From Gammaproteobacteria bacterium (GTDB lineage Bacteria > Pseudomonadota > Gammaproteobacteria > Pseudomonadales > Azotimanducaceae), in the NCBI GenBank assembly GCA_026706385.1, contig JAPOYV010000035.1:37371-101370 (forward strand): a stretch of DNA of 64,000 nt, given 5' to 3'. Shown in pieces: positions 23,734-34,400 of this stretch; within the stretch, counting starts at the first letter, position 1, and every line of letters begins with the position of its first letter. Position numbers and translations under genes: made by a program. Below the pieces are notes generated by a model, which saw only the letters and a program-made list of their open reading frames with translations, was not told where the DNA came from and searched no databases.

Positions 23734-24531
23734 GTGGACGAACTTAAGACGCCGACCGCGTCCAACGGATACGCGGTCTCCACGAGCAAGCTCTGCCGCG
23801 TCTTCGGAAGCCTCCGCGCCGTGCAGGATCTCGATCTGCGGGTCGAACCGGGGACTCTCTACGGTTTCCTAGGGCGGAACGGCGCGGGCAAGTCCACCAC
23901 CATCAAGATGCTGACCGGGATTCTGGCGCCGAGTAGCGGCTCGATCGAATTGCTCGGCGTGGCGGCGACCGACGAGGCCCAGGCGACCGAGGTTCGACGG
24001 CGAATCGGTGTCGTTCCGGAAGATCTCGCGCTATTCGAACTGTTGACAGGGCGCGAGTACCTAGACTTCGTAGCCACGATCTACCTGCTCGACGAAGCGG
24101 AAGCCCGGGGACGTGTGGACGAGCTGCTTGAAGTACTCAACGTCGGTGCGGGCGAGAAGCAACTGGTTCTCGAGTACTCCCATGGCATGCGAAAAAAGCT
24201 GGCCCTTGCCGCGGCGCTGATCGGGGACCCCGCCTTGCTGTTCCTCGACGAACCCTTCGAGGGTGTCGATGCCGTCTCATCAAGGGTGATGCGCGACATC
24301 CTTGTGCGGTTCGTCGAGCGCGGCGGAACGGTCTTCATCACCTCCCATGTACTCGACGTCATCGAGCGCCTGTGTACCCACGTCGGCATCATCGATCAGG
24401 GGCGCCTGGTGTACGAGGCACCCTTGTCCTCGCTTGAGGGGCGAACCCTGGAATCCGTGTTCATCGAACGTGTCGGCGATGCGCAAGGCATACGCACCGA
24501 GCTGAGCTGGCTGCGCGAAGACGGCATCTAG
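23734..24531 (+). CDS. ABC transporter ATP-binding subunit
   Basis: This 265-residue ATPase starts at GTG 23,734. Walker A is GRNGAGKSTT, the Q-loop region VVPEDLALFELLTG, and Walker B LLFLDEPFEGVD; the H-loop is TSHVLD. The ABC signature is YSHGMRKK instead of LSGGQ, a variant seen in ABC-2-type export or maintenance systems. The permease gene starts at the base after its stop, so the two form one operon. It probably energises an exporter of a lipid, peptide or drug-like substrate; the cargo is unknown. Confidence 0.88.
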   Translation: MDELKTPTASNGYAVSTSKLCRVFGSLRAVQDLDLRVEPGTLYGFLGRNGAGKSTTIKMLTGILAPSSGSIELLGVAATDEAQATEVRRRIGVVPEDLALFELLTGREYLDFVATIYLLDEAEARGRVDELLEVLNVGAGEKQLVLEYSHGMRKKLALAAALIGDPALLFLDEPFEGVDAVSSRVMRDILVRFVERGGTVFITSHVLDVIERLCTHVGIIDQGRLVYEAPLSSLEGRTLESVFIERVGDAQGIRTELSWLREDGI

Positions 24532-26247
24532 GTGAATCCTCGTCAACGCAACGCCGTGTTCGCGTTGTATCGGACGTTGCTCCGCCGCCGGTGGCACCGA
24601 TTGGGTCCGGCAATGAAGAGCCTCGGCGCATTCCTGATGGCGATTGGCGTCGTCGCGGCCGGTTTCGCTTTTCTGCTGGCGTTGTCGCTAGGGATCTTCC
24701 TGCTGCCGGACGCGTCGCCGGTGGGCGTCCTGTGGGCGTGGGACGGCGTGCTCATCGGGTTCCTGTTCTTTCGCGTCTGGGGCATCGCCACGGACCTGCG
24801 GGTGGACGACGTGCTCTCGATGCACAATTTCCTCCATCTGCCGCTTAACCCCGGCGACGTCTTCGTACTGAACGTCGTCGCCCTGCATGTGCAGCCGTCT
24901 CCGCTGATCTTCGGGGCCGCGCTTCTCGGCTTGTCACTCGCGTCGGTGTTCGCGCTGGGGCCCGCTCACGTGATCCTGTTGCCGCTCGCGCTAGCGGCGT
25001 TCTGGTGCGTGATCGCTGTGACCCGCCAACTGCAGACGTTCGTCGCGGCCTTGATGGTGAACAAGCGTCGGCGCGGGACCATCGTGGCCGTCTCCTTTCT
25101 GGTTGCGATGCTGCTGATTCAGGCGCCGAACATCTACGTGCAGGTGGGACTCTGGAGTGAACGCGATCAACCGGATCCTGTGCCTGCCGAGCAGGAGAAT
25201 GGGGAAGCGTTGGCGCCCGGCGAGGTATCGCGATGGCTGCTGATCCCGACCTTGGCCGTGCCGCCGGGTTGGCTGGCCTACGGTGCCTACCAGGCGAAAC
25301 AGGACCGCTATTGGCCAGCCGCTCTGGCGACGCTCGGGTTTTTGGCGATTACCGGCTGGAGCTTGAGTCGGTCGTATCGATCGACGCTGCAGGTATACCG
25401 GCACACGGAGCGGGCGCGCGCCCGTCCCCGGCACCGGTCGGCGTCAAGTTCGGCGACTCGGCGCCGCCGGATCGCTGACGCCTACTGGGGTGTCTTCCCA
25501 ACGGTACCCGCTGCGATCGGGCGGGCGTCGCTGCGACAGTGGTTTCGTTCGCCGCAGGGCAAGTACGGGTTCCTGGCCCCGATCATGGCCTTTGCGTTCG
25601 TGCTGGTGGCGGCATTGCGGTTCGAGGACATGGCGCAAGCCCAGCCGTACCTCGGAGTGGGCCTCGCCGCGTTCTGTTGTGCGCCGGCCGGCTTCGCCAA
25701 CAACGTCTTTGGCTGGGACCGGGGTGGGTTCCGTGTCCTGCTCGCCGCGGCCCCGCCCCGGCACCTGGTCCTGCTCGGAAAACACCTCGGGCTGATACCG
25801 ATCACCCTGGGTCCCGGGTTCGCCGCGCTCGTCGTCGTGCAGTTGGGTTGGCCTCAGCCCGCGACGCACTTTTTCGCGTCCATGCTGCAACTGGCGCTGT
25901 TCTGCCTCGTGGTGTTCATGGTTGGCACCCACTTCTCGATTACCGACCCTTGGGCCGCATCGTTCAACTCGCTGAAACAGCGCGGCGAGGCCATGGCATC
26001 GAATCTCGGCGCGTTCTTCGCCGCTGCCTTCGCCGTTGGTGTGATGATGCTGGCGATTGCGGCACTGCTGGCCGTCGAGCGCCTGCTGGCCGGGGCGGCG
26101 TGGACGATTCCCGTCTATCTAGTCGCCTCTATGATCGAACTCGCGTTTGTCGCCGCGTGGTACCGCCGTGTCCTGCTGCGACAAGCGAGGGCGTTGCCAG
26201 CACAGGAAGACAGAATCCTGGAGGCGATCACCACGCCGGTGGACTGA
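24532..26247 (+). CDS. ABC transporter permease (ABC-2-like)
   Basis: This 571-residue integral membrane protein starts at GTG 24,532, immediately after the ATPase stop. Hydrophobic segments are visible at about residues 30-57, 64-85, 123-165, 183-200, with more after 350, totalling roughly ten to twelve. A long cytoplasmic or periplasmic loop (about 200-340) contains basic stretches such as RHTERARARPRHRS. The sequence fits the large two-lobed permeases that pair with a single ATPase. Substrate is unknown. Confidence 0.8.
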   Translation: MNPRQRNAVFALYRTLLRRRWHRLGPAMKSLGAFLMAIGVVAAGFAFLLALSLGIFLLPDASPVGVLWAWDGVLIGFLFFRVWGIATDLRVDDVLSMHNFLHLPLNPGDVFVLNVVALHVQPSPLIFGAALLGLSLASVFALGPAHVILLPLALAAFWCVIAVTRQLQTFVAALMVNKRRRGTIVAVSFLVAMLLIQAPNIYVQVGLWSERDQPDPVPAEQENGEALAPGEVSRWLLIPTLAVPPGWLAYGAYQAKQDRYWPAALATLGFLAITGWSLSRSYRSTLQVYRHTERARARPRHRSASSSATRRRRIADAYWGVFPTVPAAIGRASLRQWFRSPQGKYGFLAPIMAFAFVLVAALRFEDMAQAQPYLGVGLAAFCCAPAGFANNVFGWDRGGFRVLLAAAPPRHLVLLGKHLGLIPITLGPGFAALVVVQLGWPQPATHFFASMLQLALFCLVVFMVGTHFSITDPWAASFNSLKQRGEAMASNLGAFFAAAFAVGVMMLAIAALLAVERLLAGAAWTIPVYLVASMIELAFVAAWYRRVLLRQARALPAQEDRILEAITTPVD

Positions 26248-26326
26248 AGTGGAACGGTCCACCGGCTGGCCTATTACCGCCGCTGGTGTACATTCCTTGC
26301 CGACCGAGGCAAACCAAGAGACACTT

Positions 26327-27037
26327 ATGACCGACAGTCCCATCACCGTCGTCGTGGAGTTCGAAGTCGAGACCCAGACGTCGAGCCGCGACGAGTGGCT
26401 TCAAGCGTGGAAGGGCCGGGCCGACGACGCCTTCGAGCACGAGCCGTTCGCGCCGGCCTATGAAGCGGCGGTGAGCGTCGAGGACGAGTCCCGGGTGTTG
26501 GTCTTCGAACGCTACGAGAACGGCGACGCGGGCCTGCAGACGCACATGGAGCGGCCGGCGCACAGGGAACTCGGCGAGTTGTTGGGCGCGCGGGGCATGA
26601 TCAAGCGTCGTACGCTGGCGAACATCGCCGACGATGTCCCGGACTATGGCTGGTGGGCACGGCCCGAGCATGCCTCACCGGGTTACCTCGCGGACTGTCC
26701 GCTGATCATGCTCTGCATGCGTTTCGCGGACACAGCACAGCGCGAACGGTTCATCGAATTGTCCGCCGAGCACGCGCGTTATTGCCTGACAGCCGAACCG
26801 GAAACCTTGATGTATTCCGGCGCGATTGCCCGCGCGGATCTGGAGTCAACCTCGCCGCTCGCGGCGGGTGATCTCGTGTTCCTCATGGTCTGCACCGACG
26901 ATGCCGCCGTGGAGAAGCACGCGACCGACCCGAACCATCTGGCTCTCGGCGAGAAGCTCAACGCCGCGGGCGTCGAGATCGAGAGCGCCGTGGCCTACCA
27001 GTACCGCACGACGGGCCTCGGGTTCCTCTGGCGGTAG
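26327..27037 (+). CDS. Dimeric alpha/beta-barrel (ABM-like) protein with two domains
   Basis: This 236-residue soluble protein starts at ATG 26,327, about 80 bases after the permease. Each half has the pattern of an antibiotic-biosynthesis-monooxygenase-type ferredoxin-like fold: ITVVVEFEVETQ..SRDEWLQAWKG with RVLVFERYEN..LQTHMERPAHRELGE, and again LIMLCMRFAD..RERFIELSAEHA with LVFLMVCTDD..HATDPNHLALGE. Such proteins are cofactor-free oxygenases, isomerases or heme-binding proteins. Nothing in the context identifies the substrate. Confidence 0.6.
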   Translation: MTDSPITVVVEFEVETQTSSRDEWLQAWKGRADDAFEHEPFAPAYEAAVSVEDESRVLVFERYENGDAGLQTHMERPAHRELGELLGARGMIKRRTLANIADDVPDYGWWARPEHASPGYLADCPLIMLCMRFADTAQRERFIELSAEHARYCLTAEPETLMYSGAIARADLESTSPLAAGDLVFLMVCTDDAAVEKHATDPNHLALGEKLNAAGVEIESAVAYQYRTTGLGFLWR

Positions 27038-27052
27038 CGCCGGGGCCAACGG

Positions 27053-29848
27053 CTAGGGCTGGTACCGGAGGCCCATCGCAACCGTTCTGCCGTACGTCTC
27101 GTACTGGGCGTTGTAGCGTCGATCGCCGAAGTACGCGTAGTACGGCTCGTCGGTGAGATTGTTGGCGTCGAGATTGATCTCCCACCGGGGCGTGACGTAG
27201 AACTTCACGCCGAGGTCGACCTGCGCGTGCGCGTCCTGGTAGACGTCGAACGCCGGGTCGTCGAGCTCCTCAAGCCCGAGCAGGCGCTCGCTCTTCTGTG
27301 CCAGCGCAAGGCGTGCGCTGATCCGGTCGGTCTCGTAGCCCACCGCGAAGTTGAGGACCCGGTCGGCTTGGCGCGGCATGGGGATCTTGGTGTCACGGAA
27401 CCCAACCGTGGCCTCGCCGTCGGTGAAGGTCGCGTTGGCGCTGACCAGGAGGTTCTTCAACAGGCCCGGCAGACCGGACAGGTGCTGCACCCAGGCCAGC
27501 TCGAGGCCCGCAACGCTGGCGTCGTCGCCGTTGACCGGCTGGATGACCTCGGCATCGTCGACGCGCGCGCTGCCGACGAACTGCGTCAAGTCGGTGATCT
27601 TCGCCGTGTCGGCCAGGACCACGAAGTCCTCGAGGGACTTGTAGTAGAGGCTCGCGGAGAAAAGGCCCACGTCCTGCAGGTAGTACTCGGCGCTCAGGTC
27701 GAAGTTGCGCGCCTGCAGGGGGTCGAGGTGAGGGTTCCCGATCTCCGCCTTCAGCACGTTTTCGCCGTCGTCCTCCTCGAACTCGACTTCGCCGCCGGGC
27801 GCGAGATCCCCGAACTTGGGTCGCGCCATCGTTTGGTAGAAGGCGGCGCGCAGCAGCAGCCTGTCGTTGATCGCGTAGCGCAGATTGACGCTCGGCAAGG
27901 CGCTCGCGTAGCTCTCCGTGAATGACACCGGCGCTGGCGCCGGGCTCCCGCCTGCGCCGACGTCGTCGAAGATCACACGCAGTCCGCTGGCGTCGAAGGC
28001 GGTCCGCTCGTAGCGCACCCCGTAGACGATCCGCAGACTGTCGATGTCCAGCCTGTTCTTCACGTACAGGGCGTCCACGTCCTCGTGCATGAGGTAGTCG
28101 CCCCCGGTGGACGCCGCCAGGGTGTCGTCGGCGTTCAGTTCGAACGACTTGAGGTTGCCGGCAATGTAGCGGTCGATGGCGTCTTCGGAGACGCCGAGAC
28201 CGAACCGGCCGTGCCCGTAAGCCACCCCGGGCAGCGCGAAGCGCTCGAGAGTGGGGTCACCCGGGAAACCGTCGAAGACGCGGATGCCGATGTCATTGGA
28301 CTTCTCGCGCCGCCGCAGCTTGGCGCCGAACTCGAGGTAGCCGTGGACGTTCCCCGTGTCGAAGTCCCGCTTCAAGTCGAACCTGACGCTGCGTTCGGTG
28401 TCGTCGGTGAAGTTGTCCTCGACAACGATCTCGCTCAGCTCGTAGGCCCGTGGATCCAGCGTCGCCGGGTCGGCAAAGAGAGCCGGACGCGCGCCGTGGC
28501 TCGAGTACCCGATGCGCACCTTCTTCGCCTTGAACTCGGTGTCGAGGCGGTTCGGCTCGGCTTCGTTGGCCTTCGAATAGCCCGCGCGGTAGTTGAGCGT
28601 CCAGCGGTTGAACGACTGAGAGCCGCCGGCGCTGAGCGAGAGGATCTCCTGCTCCTCGTAGCGGTCCTTGAGTTCCTTCTCCAGCGTCGCCGCATCCCAG
28701 GTCGCGAAGCCCTCGCCCCCCTCGACCGCATCCCCCTTGTCGAACTTGAACTCGTTGCGGGTGCGGTATTCCTGGTCGGAAAAGGAACTGAAGAGTGTGC
28801 GCAGGTACCACTCACCTGTGCCACCCGGGCGGTAGTCGAAGTTCGCCGCCACGCCGAAGCGTTCGCGGTTGACCACGTAGTCGCGTTGCTCGATCTCCTC
28901 GGCGCCTTTGAACTCGACGCCGTCCGTGCGTTCGAGGTCGAACCAGCCGCCGTCGGTTTCGACGTTCTCGGAGCCGAAGTTGCGGTCGAACCAGGACATC
29001 GAGGCAGCGACACCCAGGCTCTGCGGTTGGTTGCCGAGGTCGAACTTGTCGGAGTAGACCAGCGATGCCCGCGGGCTGTTCTCGCCCTGCAAGTGGTTGA
29101 AGCTGGACTGGGCAGAGAAGCGGAAGCTGCGCTTGGGCGCCTCGAAGGCCGATGCGCTCTTGATGTTGACTGCCCCGCCGATGCCGTCGCCGTCCATGTC
29201 CGGCGTGATGGACTTGCTCACTTCCAGCGCGGACAGGAGTTCGGAGGGAATGACGTCAAGGGCCACGGATCGCTTGTCGTTCTCGGGTGCGGGCACGTTG
29301 ACGCCGTTGATCGTGGTCACGATGAGGTTCGGGTCGATGCCGCGGATGCCGACGAAACGCCCTTCTCCCTGGTCCCGTTCGAGGAATACGCCCGAGACGC
29401 GCTGCAGCGCCTCGGAGACGTTCTGGTCTGGGAACTGGCCGATGTCGGTGGCCGAGACGATCGACACGATGCCGTCGGCCGCCCGTTGCTGATTGAGCGC
29501 CGATGCCGTGCTGGCCGTCTGGTCGCCGTACACCACGAGGACTTCCGTGTGGCTGGCGAGGGCGAACTCCTGGCGAGCCGTCTGGCCGTCCCGGATCGTG
29601 ATGCGCGCGCTGTCTACGGGATAGCCGAGATAGCTGACGGTGAGTTCGTGACTGCCCGTCGGAACGGCGCCGAAGGCGTAGGTCCCGTCGGCGGACGTGG
29701 CCGCCTCCAATCCGAGCTCCGGCAAGCTGACCAACGCACCCTTGAGGTACTGGCCGTCATCGCCTGCGACCCGCCCTTCGAGCCGCCCGTCGGCGAGCGC
29801 GGAAAACCCGAAAATCAACATCCCTGCGGTCAGCAGATATCGGCACAT
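27053..29848 (-). CDS. TonB-dependent receptor with an N-terminal carboxypeptidase-regulatory-like domain
   Basis: This 931-residue outer-membrane receptor has a signal peptide (about 1-19). A beta-sandwich domain follows (GRLEGRVAGDDGQYLKGALV through about residue 95). The plug contains FPDQNVSEALQRVSGVFLER, RFVGIRGIDPNLIVTTINGV and GDGIGGAVNIKS. The 22-strand barrel ends GRTVAMGLRYQP. A TonB box-like EVLVVYGD lies near residue 105. The architecture resembles Caulobacter-type receptors for carbohydrates or other bulky nutrients. Adjacent DAO-type oxidoreductase and a second TonB receptor suggest uptake and oxidation of a shared substrate. Confidence 0.9.
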   Translation of the reverse strand: MCRYLLTAGMLIFGFSALADGRLEGRVAGDDGQYLKGALVSLPELGLEAATSADGTYAFGAVPTGSHELTVSYLGYPVDSARITIRDGQTARQEFALASHTEVLVVYGDQTASTASALNQQRAADGIVSIVSATDIGQFPDQNVSEALQRVSGVFLERDQGEGRFVGIRGIDPNLIVTTINGVNVPAPENDKRSVALDVIPSELLSALEVSKSITPDMDGDGIGGAVNIKSASAFEAPKRSFRFSAQSSFNHLQGENSPRASLVYSDKFDLGNQPQSLGVAASMSWFDRNFGSENVETDGGWFDLERTDGVEFKGAEEIEQRDYVVNRERFGVAANFDYRPGGTGEWYLRTLFSSFSDQEYRTRNEFKFDKGDAVEGGEGFATWDAATLEKELKDRYEEQEILSLSAGGSQSFNRWTLNYRAGYSKANEAEPNRLDTEFKAKKVRIGYSSHGARPALFADPATLDPRAYELSEIVVEDNFTDDTERSVRFDLKRDFDTGNVHGYLEFGAKLRRREKSNDIGIRVFDGFPGDPTLERFALPGVAYGHGRFGLGVSEDAIDRYIAGNLKSFELNADDTLAASTGGDYLMHEDVDALYVKNRLDIDSLRIVYGVRYERTAFDASGLRVIFDDVGAGGSPAPAPVSFTESYASALPSVNLRYAINDRLLLRAAFYQTMARPKFGDLAPGGEVEFEEDDGENVLKAEIGNPHLDPLQARNFDLSAEYYLQDVGLFSASLYYKSLEDFVVLADTAKITDLTQFVGSARVDDAEVIQPVNGDDASVAGLELAWVQHLSGLPGLLKNLLVSANATFTDGEATVGFRDTKIPMPRQADRVLNFAVGYETDRISARLALAQKSERLLGLEELDDPAFDVYQDAHAQVDLGVKFYVTPRWEINLDANNLTDEPYYAYFGDRRYNAQYETYGRTVAMGLRYQP

Positions 29849-29959
29849 GTGTCCCCCAAGTAGCGATCCTTACTTGGGCTGACAACCGTAGCCGGCGGGT
29901 ATGACACTCGTGTGACAGGATTCGAAGATTCTGACCACCGCCGTCGGTGGTTTCGCGTG

Positions 29960-31318
29960 TCAAGCCGGCTGTCGCGGGCCGACACGCGAGCCATCCGAGA
30001 ATCGGCTCAATCGGAACTCGCGGACGGGAAGACCCACATCGTGGCCGGTGATGAGGCCGGCGATCGCCTTGCCGGCACCCGGGCCGATCCCGAAGCCGTG
30101 GCCGCTGAAGCCGGTGGCGATGTAGAAGCCTGGCAACTGTGCGGCCTCGTCGATGATCGGCACGACGTCGGGTGTCGTCTCGATCATGCCGGCCCAGCTC
30201 TCGACGATCGGGACGCTGGCGAGTCGCGGAAAGGTCCGGTCGAGGCGCTTGCGAATGTTGCGCAGGACTTTGCGGTTCGGCTCGGGGTCGAGCACGCGGC
30301 ACTTCTCGAAAGGGGACTCGGCATCGAGCGGCCACATTCGCGGCGTCGCGAGCTCGTCGAAGAACTCATGGCCGAGGGACAGCCGCATGCTCCGGGCGTC
30401 GTTCATCAACGCACGTGCGAACTGGGCGCCGAAGCGGAAGGTGGACGGCGTGACGGGGTGGTCGATGATGGAGCCGCTTGCGACCGTGTAGCCGCCGTCA
30501 AGCCGTCGCCGCAACGCGAGGTTGCGGTCTGACATCGCCCCTTCGCAGACCGCCTCTGCTGGCCCCGTTCGTGCCACCGTGCCGCGCACGCGTAGCTGCG
30601 GGACGCGGATGCCGAGCGAGCGGCAGAACATGGAGGTCCAGGCACCGGCGGCACAAAGCACGGTCGACGTCTGGATCGTCCCGTACTCCGTCACCACCGC
30701 CGATATCCGACCGCCAGTGGTCTCGACGCCACGAACCGCACAGCCGGTGAGAACGTTGCCGCCGAGGCGCACGACGGCGCGGGCCAAGGCCGGCGCTGCC
30801 TTGTGTGGCTCGGCTCGACCGTCGGTCGGCGTGTAGAGCGCGCCACGCCAGTCCGTCGCGGCACCACGTACGTGGTGACCCATCTCGTTGCGCTCGATGA
30901 GGCGCGTGCCGGTCTCGAAGTCCGCCGCGAACCGCGCCCACGCGGCGTAGCGCTCGGCCTTGGCGTCGTCGTCGATCAAATAGAGGATGCCGTGTTGCCG
31001 GAATCCCACGTCCTCGCCGATCTCCTCCCCGAGTTGGCGCCAGATGCGCAGCGACTCGACGATCATCGGCATTTCACGAGGATCCCGCCCTTGCTGGCGG
31101 ACCCAGCCCCAGTTGCGGCCGGACTGCTCGCCCGCGATGTGCCCTTTCTCGCAGACCACCACGGAGGCGCCCTGTTTCGCGAGGAACCATGCGGTCGCGA
31201 TGCCGACGATGCCGCCGCCGATGATGACCACCTCGGCGGACGGGGGCATCGGGGCGGTCGGCGCGAGTTCGCGTGTCCAGGTTCGGGACACGATGTCGAT
31301 TGGGGTGGAGGGTGCCAC
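29960..31318 (-). CDS. FAD-dependent oxidoreductase, DAO family
   Basis: This 452-residue protein is read from GTG 31,318; an internal Met at 31,249 just before the Rossmann fold is an alternative. The dinucleotide-binding motif VVIIGGGIVGIATAWFLAKQ is followed by CEKGHIAGEQSGRNWGWVRQ. The C-terminal FAD motif is PGFYIATGFSGHGFGIGPGA. The family includes D-amino-acid oxidases, sarcosine oxidase-like enzymes and opine dehydrogenase subunits, so the substrate is probably an amine or amino acid derivative. It lies between two TonB-dependent receptors on the strand of the first. Confidence 0.85.
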   Translation of the reverse strand: MAPSTPIDIVSRTWTRELAPTAPMPPSAEVVIIGGGIVGIATAWFLAKQGASVVVCEKGHIAGEQSGRNWGWVRQQGRDPREMPMIVESLRIWRQLGEEIGEDVGFRQHGILYLIDDDAKAERYAAWARFAADFETGTRLIERNEMGHHVRGAATDWRGALYTPTDGRAEPHKAAPALARAVVRLGGNVLTGCAVRGVETTGGRISAVVTEYGTIQTSTVLCAAGAWTSMFCRSLGIRVPQLRVRGTVARTGPAEAVCEGAMSDRNLALRRRLDGGYTVASGSIIDHPVTPSTFRFGAQFARALMNDARSMRLSLGHEFFDELATPRMWPLDAESPFEKCRVLDPEPNRKVLRNIRKRLDRTFPRLASVPIVESWAGMIETTPDVVPIIDEAAQLPGFYIATGFSGHGFGIGPGAGKAIAGLITGHDVGLPVREFRLSRFSDGSRVGPRQPA

Positions 31319-31417
31319 GGCAGCGTGATCCTATCAGGGCGCTTCGCTAGCGCTCCTCGGCGACCAGTACACTTGCCTCACCCGCGGGAGTGAACCGCGA
31401 TACAGCAAGCCTAGACC

Positions 31418-34400
31418 ATGCCTCTCCGGAGCCTGCACTGCGCGCCTCCGATGGCGTACGCCACGCTCTTGGCCGTGTCGGCGGTCGCGGTCGGGGCGCC
31501 GACCGTCGAGGACGACACCGGGGTTATCGAGGAAATCGTCGTCACGGGAACCTGGATTCCGGGCACGCCCGAAGACGATGCCTTGCCGGTCAGCCGCATT
31601 GACCGGGAGGATCTCAGCGCCGAAGGCTCGCCGGGAGTCATCGAACTCGTGCGCAACCTGTCGTTCAGCCAGGGCGCGGACGGCGAATCGGACCAGTACG
31701 GCTCGCGGACGGGCGCGGACCGGGCCACCGTGAACCTGCGCGGGCTGGGGCCGAGCCGAACGCTGGTGATGCTGAACAGCCACCGATTGGCCTGGTCGCC
31801 GGGGTCCGTGCCGGACCAGGCCCAGTTGGTGGTGGACGTCAACCTGCTCCCGATGGCCGCGCTCAGCCGCATCGAGGTGCTGCGCGACGGTGCCACGGCC
31901 ACCTATGGCTCGGACGCGGTGGCGGGCGTGGTCAACTTCATCACGCGGACCGACTTCGAAGGCGTTGAGGTCGAGGCGCGCCACAAGGCGGTGAAAGGCT
32001 CCGACGGCGACCAATGGCTTGGACTGATCGCGGGCCGCGCTGTCGCCGAGGGGGCCGGTACCGTCGTGACTTCGCTCGGCCTTGCGCGCCGGGCGCCGCT
32101 GCCCCTGGTGGAGCGGGACTGGGCGGTGCGTTCGTACGCCGAGAATCGCCGGGGCGGTTGGTCCGGAACGGGAACGCCCGCTATCCTCGTGCCGCTGGCG
32201 GCGTTCGCCCAGACCGCTGGCGATGCCGTCGGCATGCGCAACGTGGCCGTTGTCGACCCGAACTGCGAGCGCCTAGGCGGGGCGCACACCAACGCGCCTT
32301 CGGACAGGTCGTCCGGCGGCGTTTGTCGGTTCCAGTACACGCCGTTCGTGAACCTGGTCCAGGACACCAAGCGGTGGCAGTGGTTCAGCGAGGCGTCGTG
32401 GCGGTTCGGCTCCGGCGCGCGGTTGTCGGCCGAACTGCTGCTGGCGGAGACGAAGGTGCCGAGCTGGAAGACATCGCCGTCCTACCCGCCGAGCGAGGTG
32501 ATCGACCCCGCGCGGCGGATACTCGCGAATCACCCCGCGCTCGTCGACATGGCATCGAAGTACCCCGCGCTGTACGGCGACTATGCCTACTGCGATTCCG
32601 ATTATTGCCGCTGGGAGGGCGACGGGGCCGACCAGGACGCATCCGGCGTTCCCCCGGGGTGGCAGCACGTCGCTTGGATCAACGGTCGCCACTTTGGGCA
32701 GGGCGGGCCGACTCGGGGGCACCCGCGGCGGTCGACCACCGAGCGTGCGGTGGTGAAGGCCCAAGGCGCGTTGGGGCGGGCGTCTTGGGACACGGCGTTG
32801 ACCTATGCGCGGTCGCAACGGTTAGAGGAGGACGGCGCGGGGCTGCACTATCGGAGCTTGCGTTCGCTGCTCGGGCTCGGCGGCTTCGACTGCGAGGTGG
32901 TGGTTCCGAACGGGTTCGACGATGCGGGAAACCTGCATTTCGATTGGCGGACCGTGCGCGACCACGCTGGCCGCGGACCGTGTCGCTACTGGTCGCCGTT
33001 CTCCAACGCCATACCGGCACATGGCAATGTCCGCGGCTCCAGTAACCCGGCGTACGACCCCCGCTTCGACCAGCAGGATCTTGCCGAGTACCTGATCACT
33101 GTCCGGGGGTTTGAAGGTTCATCCTCGCTTGCCGCCCTCGACGCCGTCGTGCACGGCGACTCGGCCTGGCAGCTCGGCGGTGGCCCGGCGGCCTATGCCG
33201 CTGGCCTCCAGGCCCGTCGGGAGGACTACGTCCGGCGCGAATACTCGGCAGAGACCGGACCGCGCGGCGGCGCATTGCAGGATCTCGACCGGTACCCGTG
33301 CCGCGGAAGCCCGGCGCTCGCCGACTGCACCGGTGGGCGCACGGGTGTCTTCGTCTACCTGCCGCCGGGCTACGACGTCGACGCCAGCCGCCTCGTCTAC
33401 GCGGCTTTCGGTGAGGCGTCGCTGCCTCTCGCCGCGCACCTCGAGGCCAATCTGTCGCTTCGCTACGAGCGCTACCCCGATCAGGGGTTGAGCAGCCTCG
33501 ACCCCAAACTCGGCGTGCGTTGGCAGGCGGCCCCGGGACTCGCCGTGCGGGCGTCGGCCGGGACCGCGTTCCGGGCACCGACGATCAACCAGATCGAGCC
33601 GGGCATCGCCACCACCTCGCGGCAGTTCGTGGCGCGCATCGCCACGTTCAAACCGATCCTCGCGCTCGGCAACCCCGGTCTCGAGCCGGAAGCCGCCGCA
33701 ACGTTCAATGTCGGCGCAATCGTCGACCGCGATCGGCTGTTCCTAAGCGTCGACTACTGGCGCTACGCGTTCGAGAAGCCGCTTGTGCTCGAACCGTATG
33801 TCCGCGTCCTCGACACCGCATGCCCGCCGGCGCTGACGCTCTGCGATACCGGCTCCGCTTACTTCGACCGCATCCATTTCGGTGGCCGGGCGGCAGTCTC
33901 CGACATCTCCGCAATCTCGGTCAGCGTCGTCAACGGCCCGGACGTGGACACCGATGGCGTCGACTTCAAGGTGGAGTACACGGAACCCGCCGACTGGGGT
34001 GCGTGGAGCGCCGGTGTCGCCGGCACCAGGACGCTGTCCTGGGAAATCTCGGGCTGGCGTTTCGGTCCGGCCTATGACGCGATTGGCCGCCTCAACTACG
34101 ACACCTCGCTGGCGCGCACGGTGGTCGACTGGAAGGCCAAGGCGTGGCTCGACGCCCGCATCGGCGACGTGAACGTGCGCTGGACGGCCCGGCACGTCGC
34201 CGCCTATCAGCACGATGGCGACGCGGAGCCCGGAATCGACGGCCAGACCACCTTTGACGCGACCGCCGTCTGGACCCTGGCGGGTGGGCGCGTCGCCGTC
34301 GATGCGACGGTGGTGAACATCACCGGCGAGCCGCCGCCGCGCGTCTACCGGCAGATCAACTACGATCCCTTGACCCACGACCCGCTGGGGCGGATCGTGC

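Noticed and set aside
28085..29863. 592-codon plus-strand frame opposite the TonB-dependent receptor
   Set aside because: The sequence is a shadow: the minus strand has an unmistakable receptor with plug and barrel motifs.
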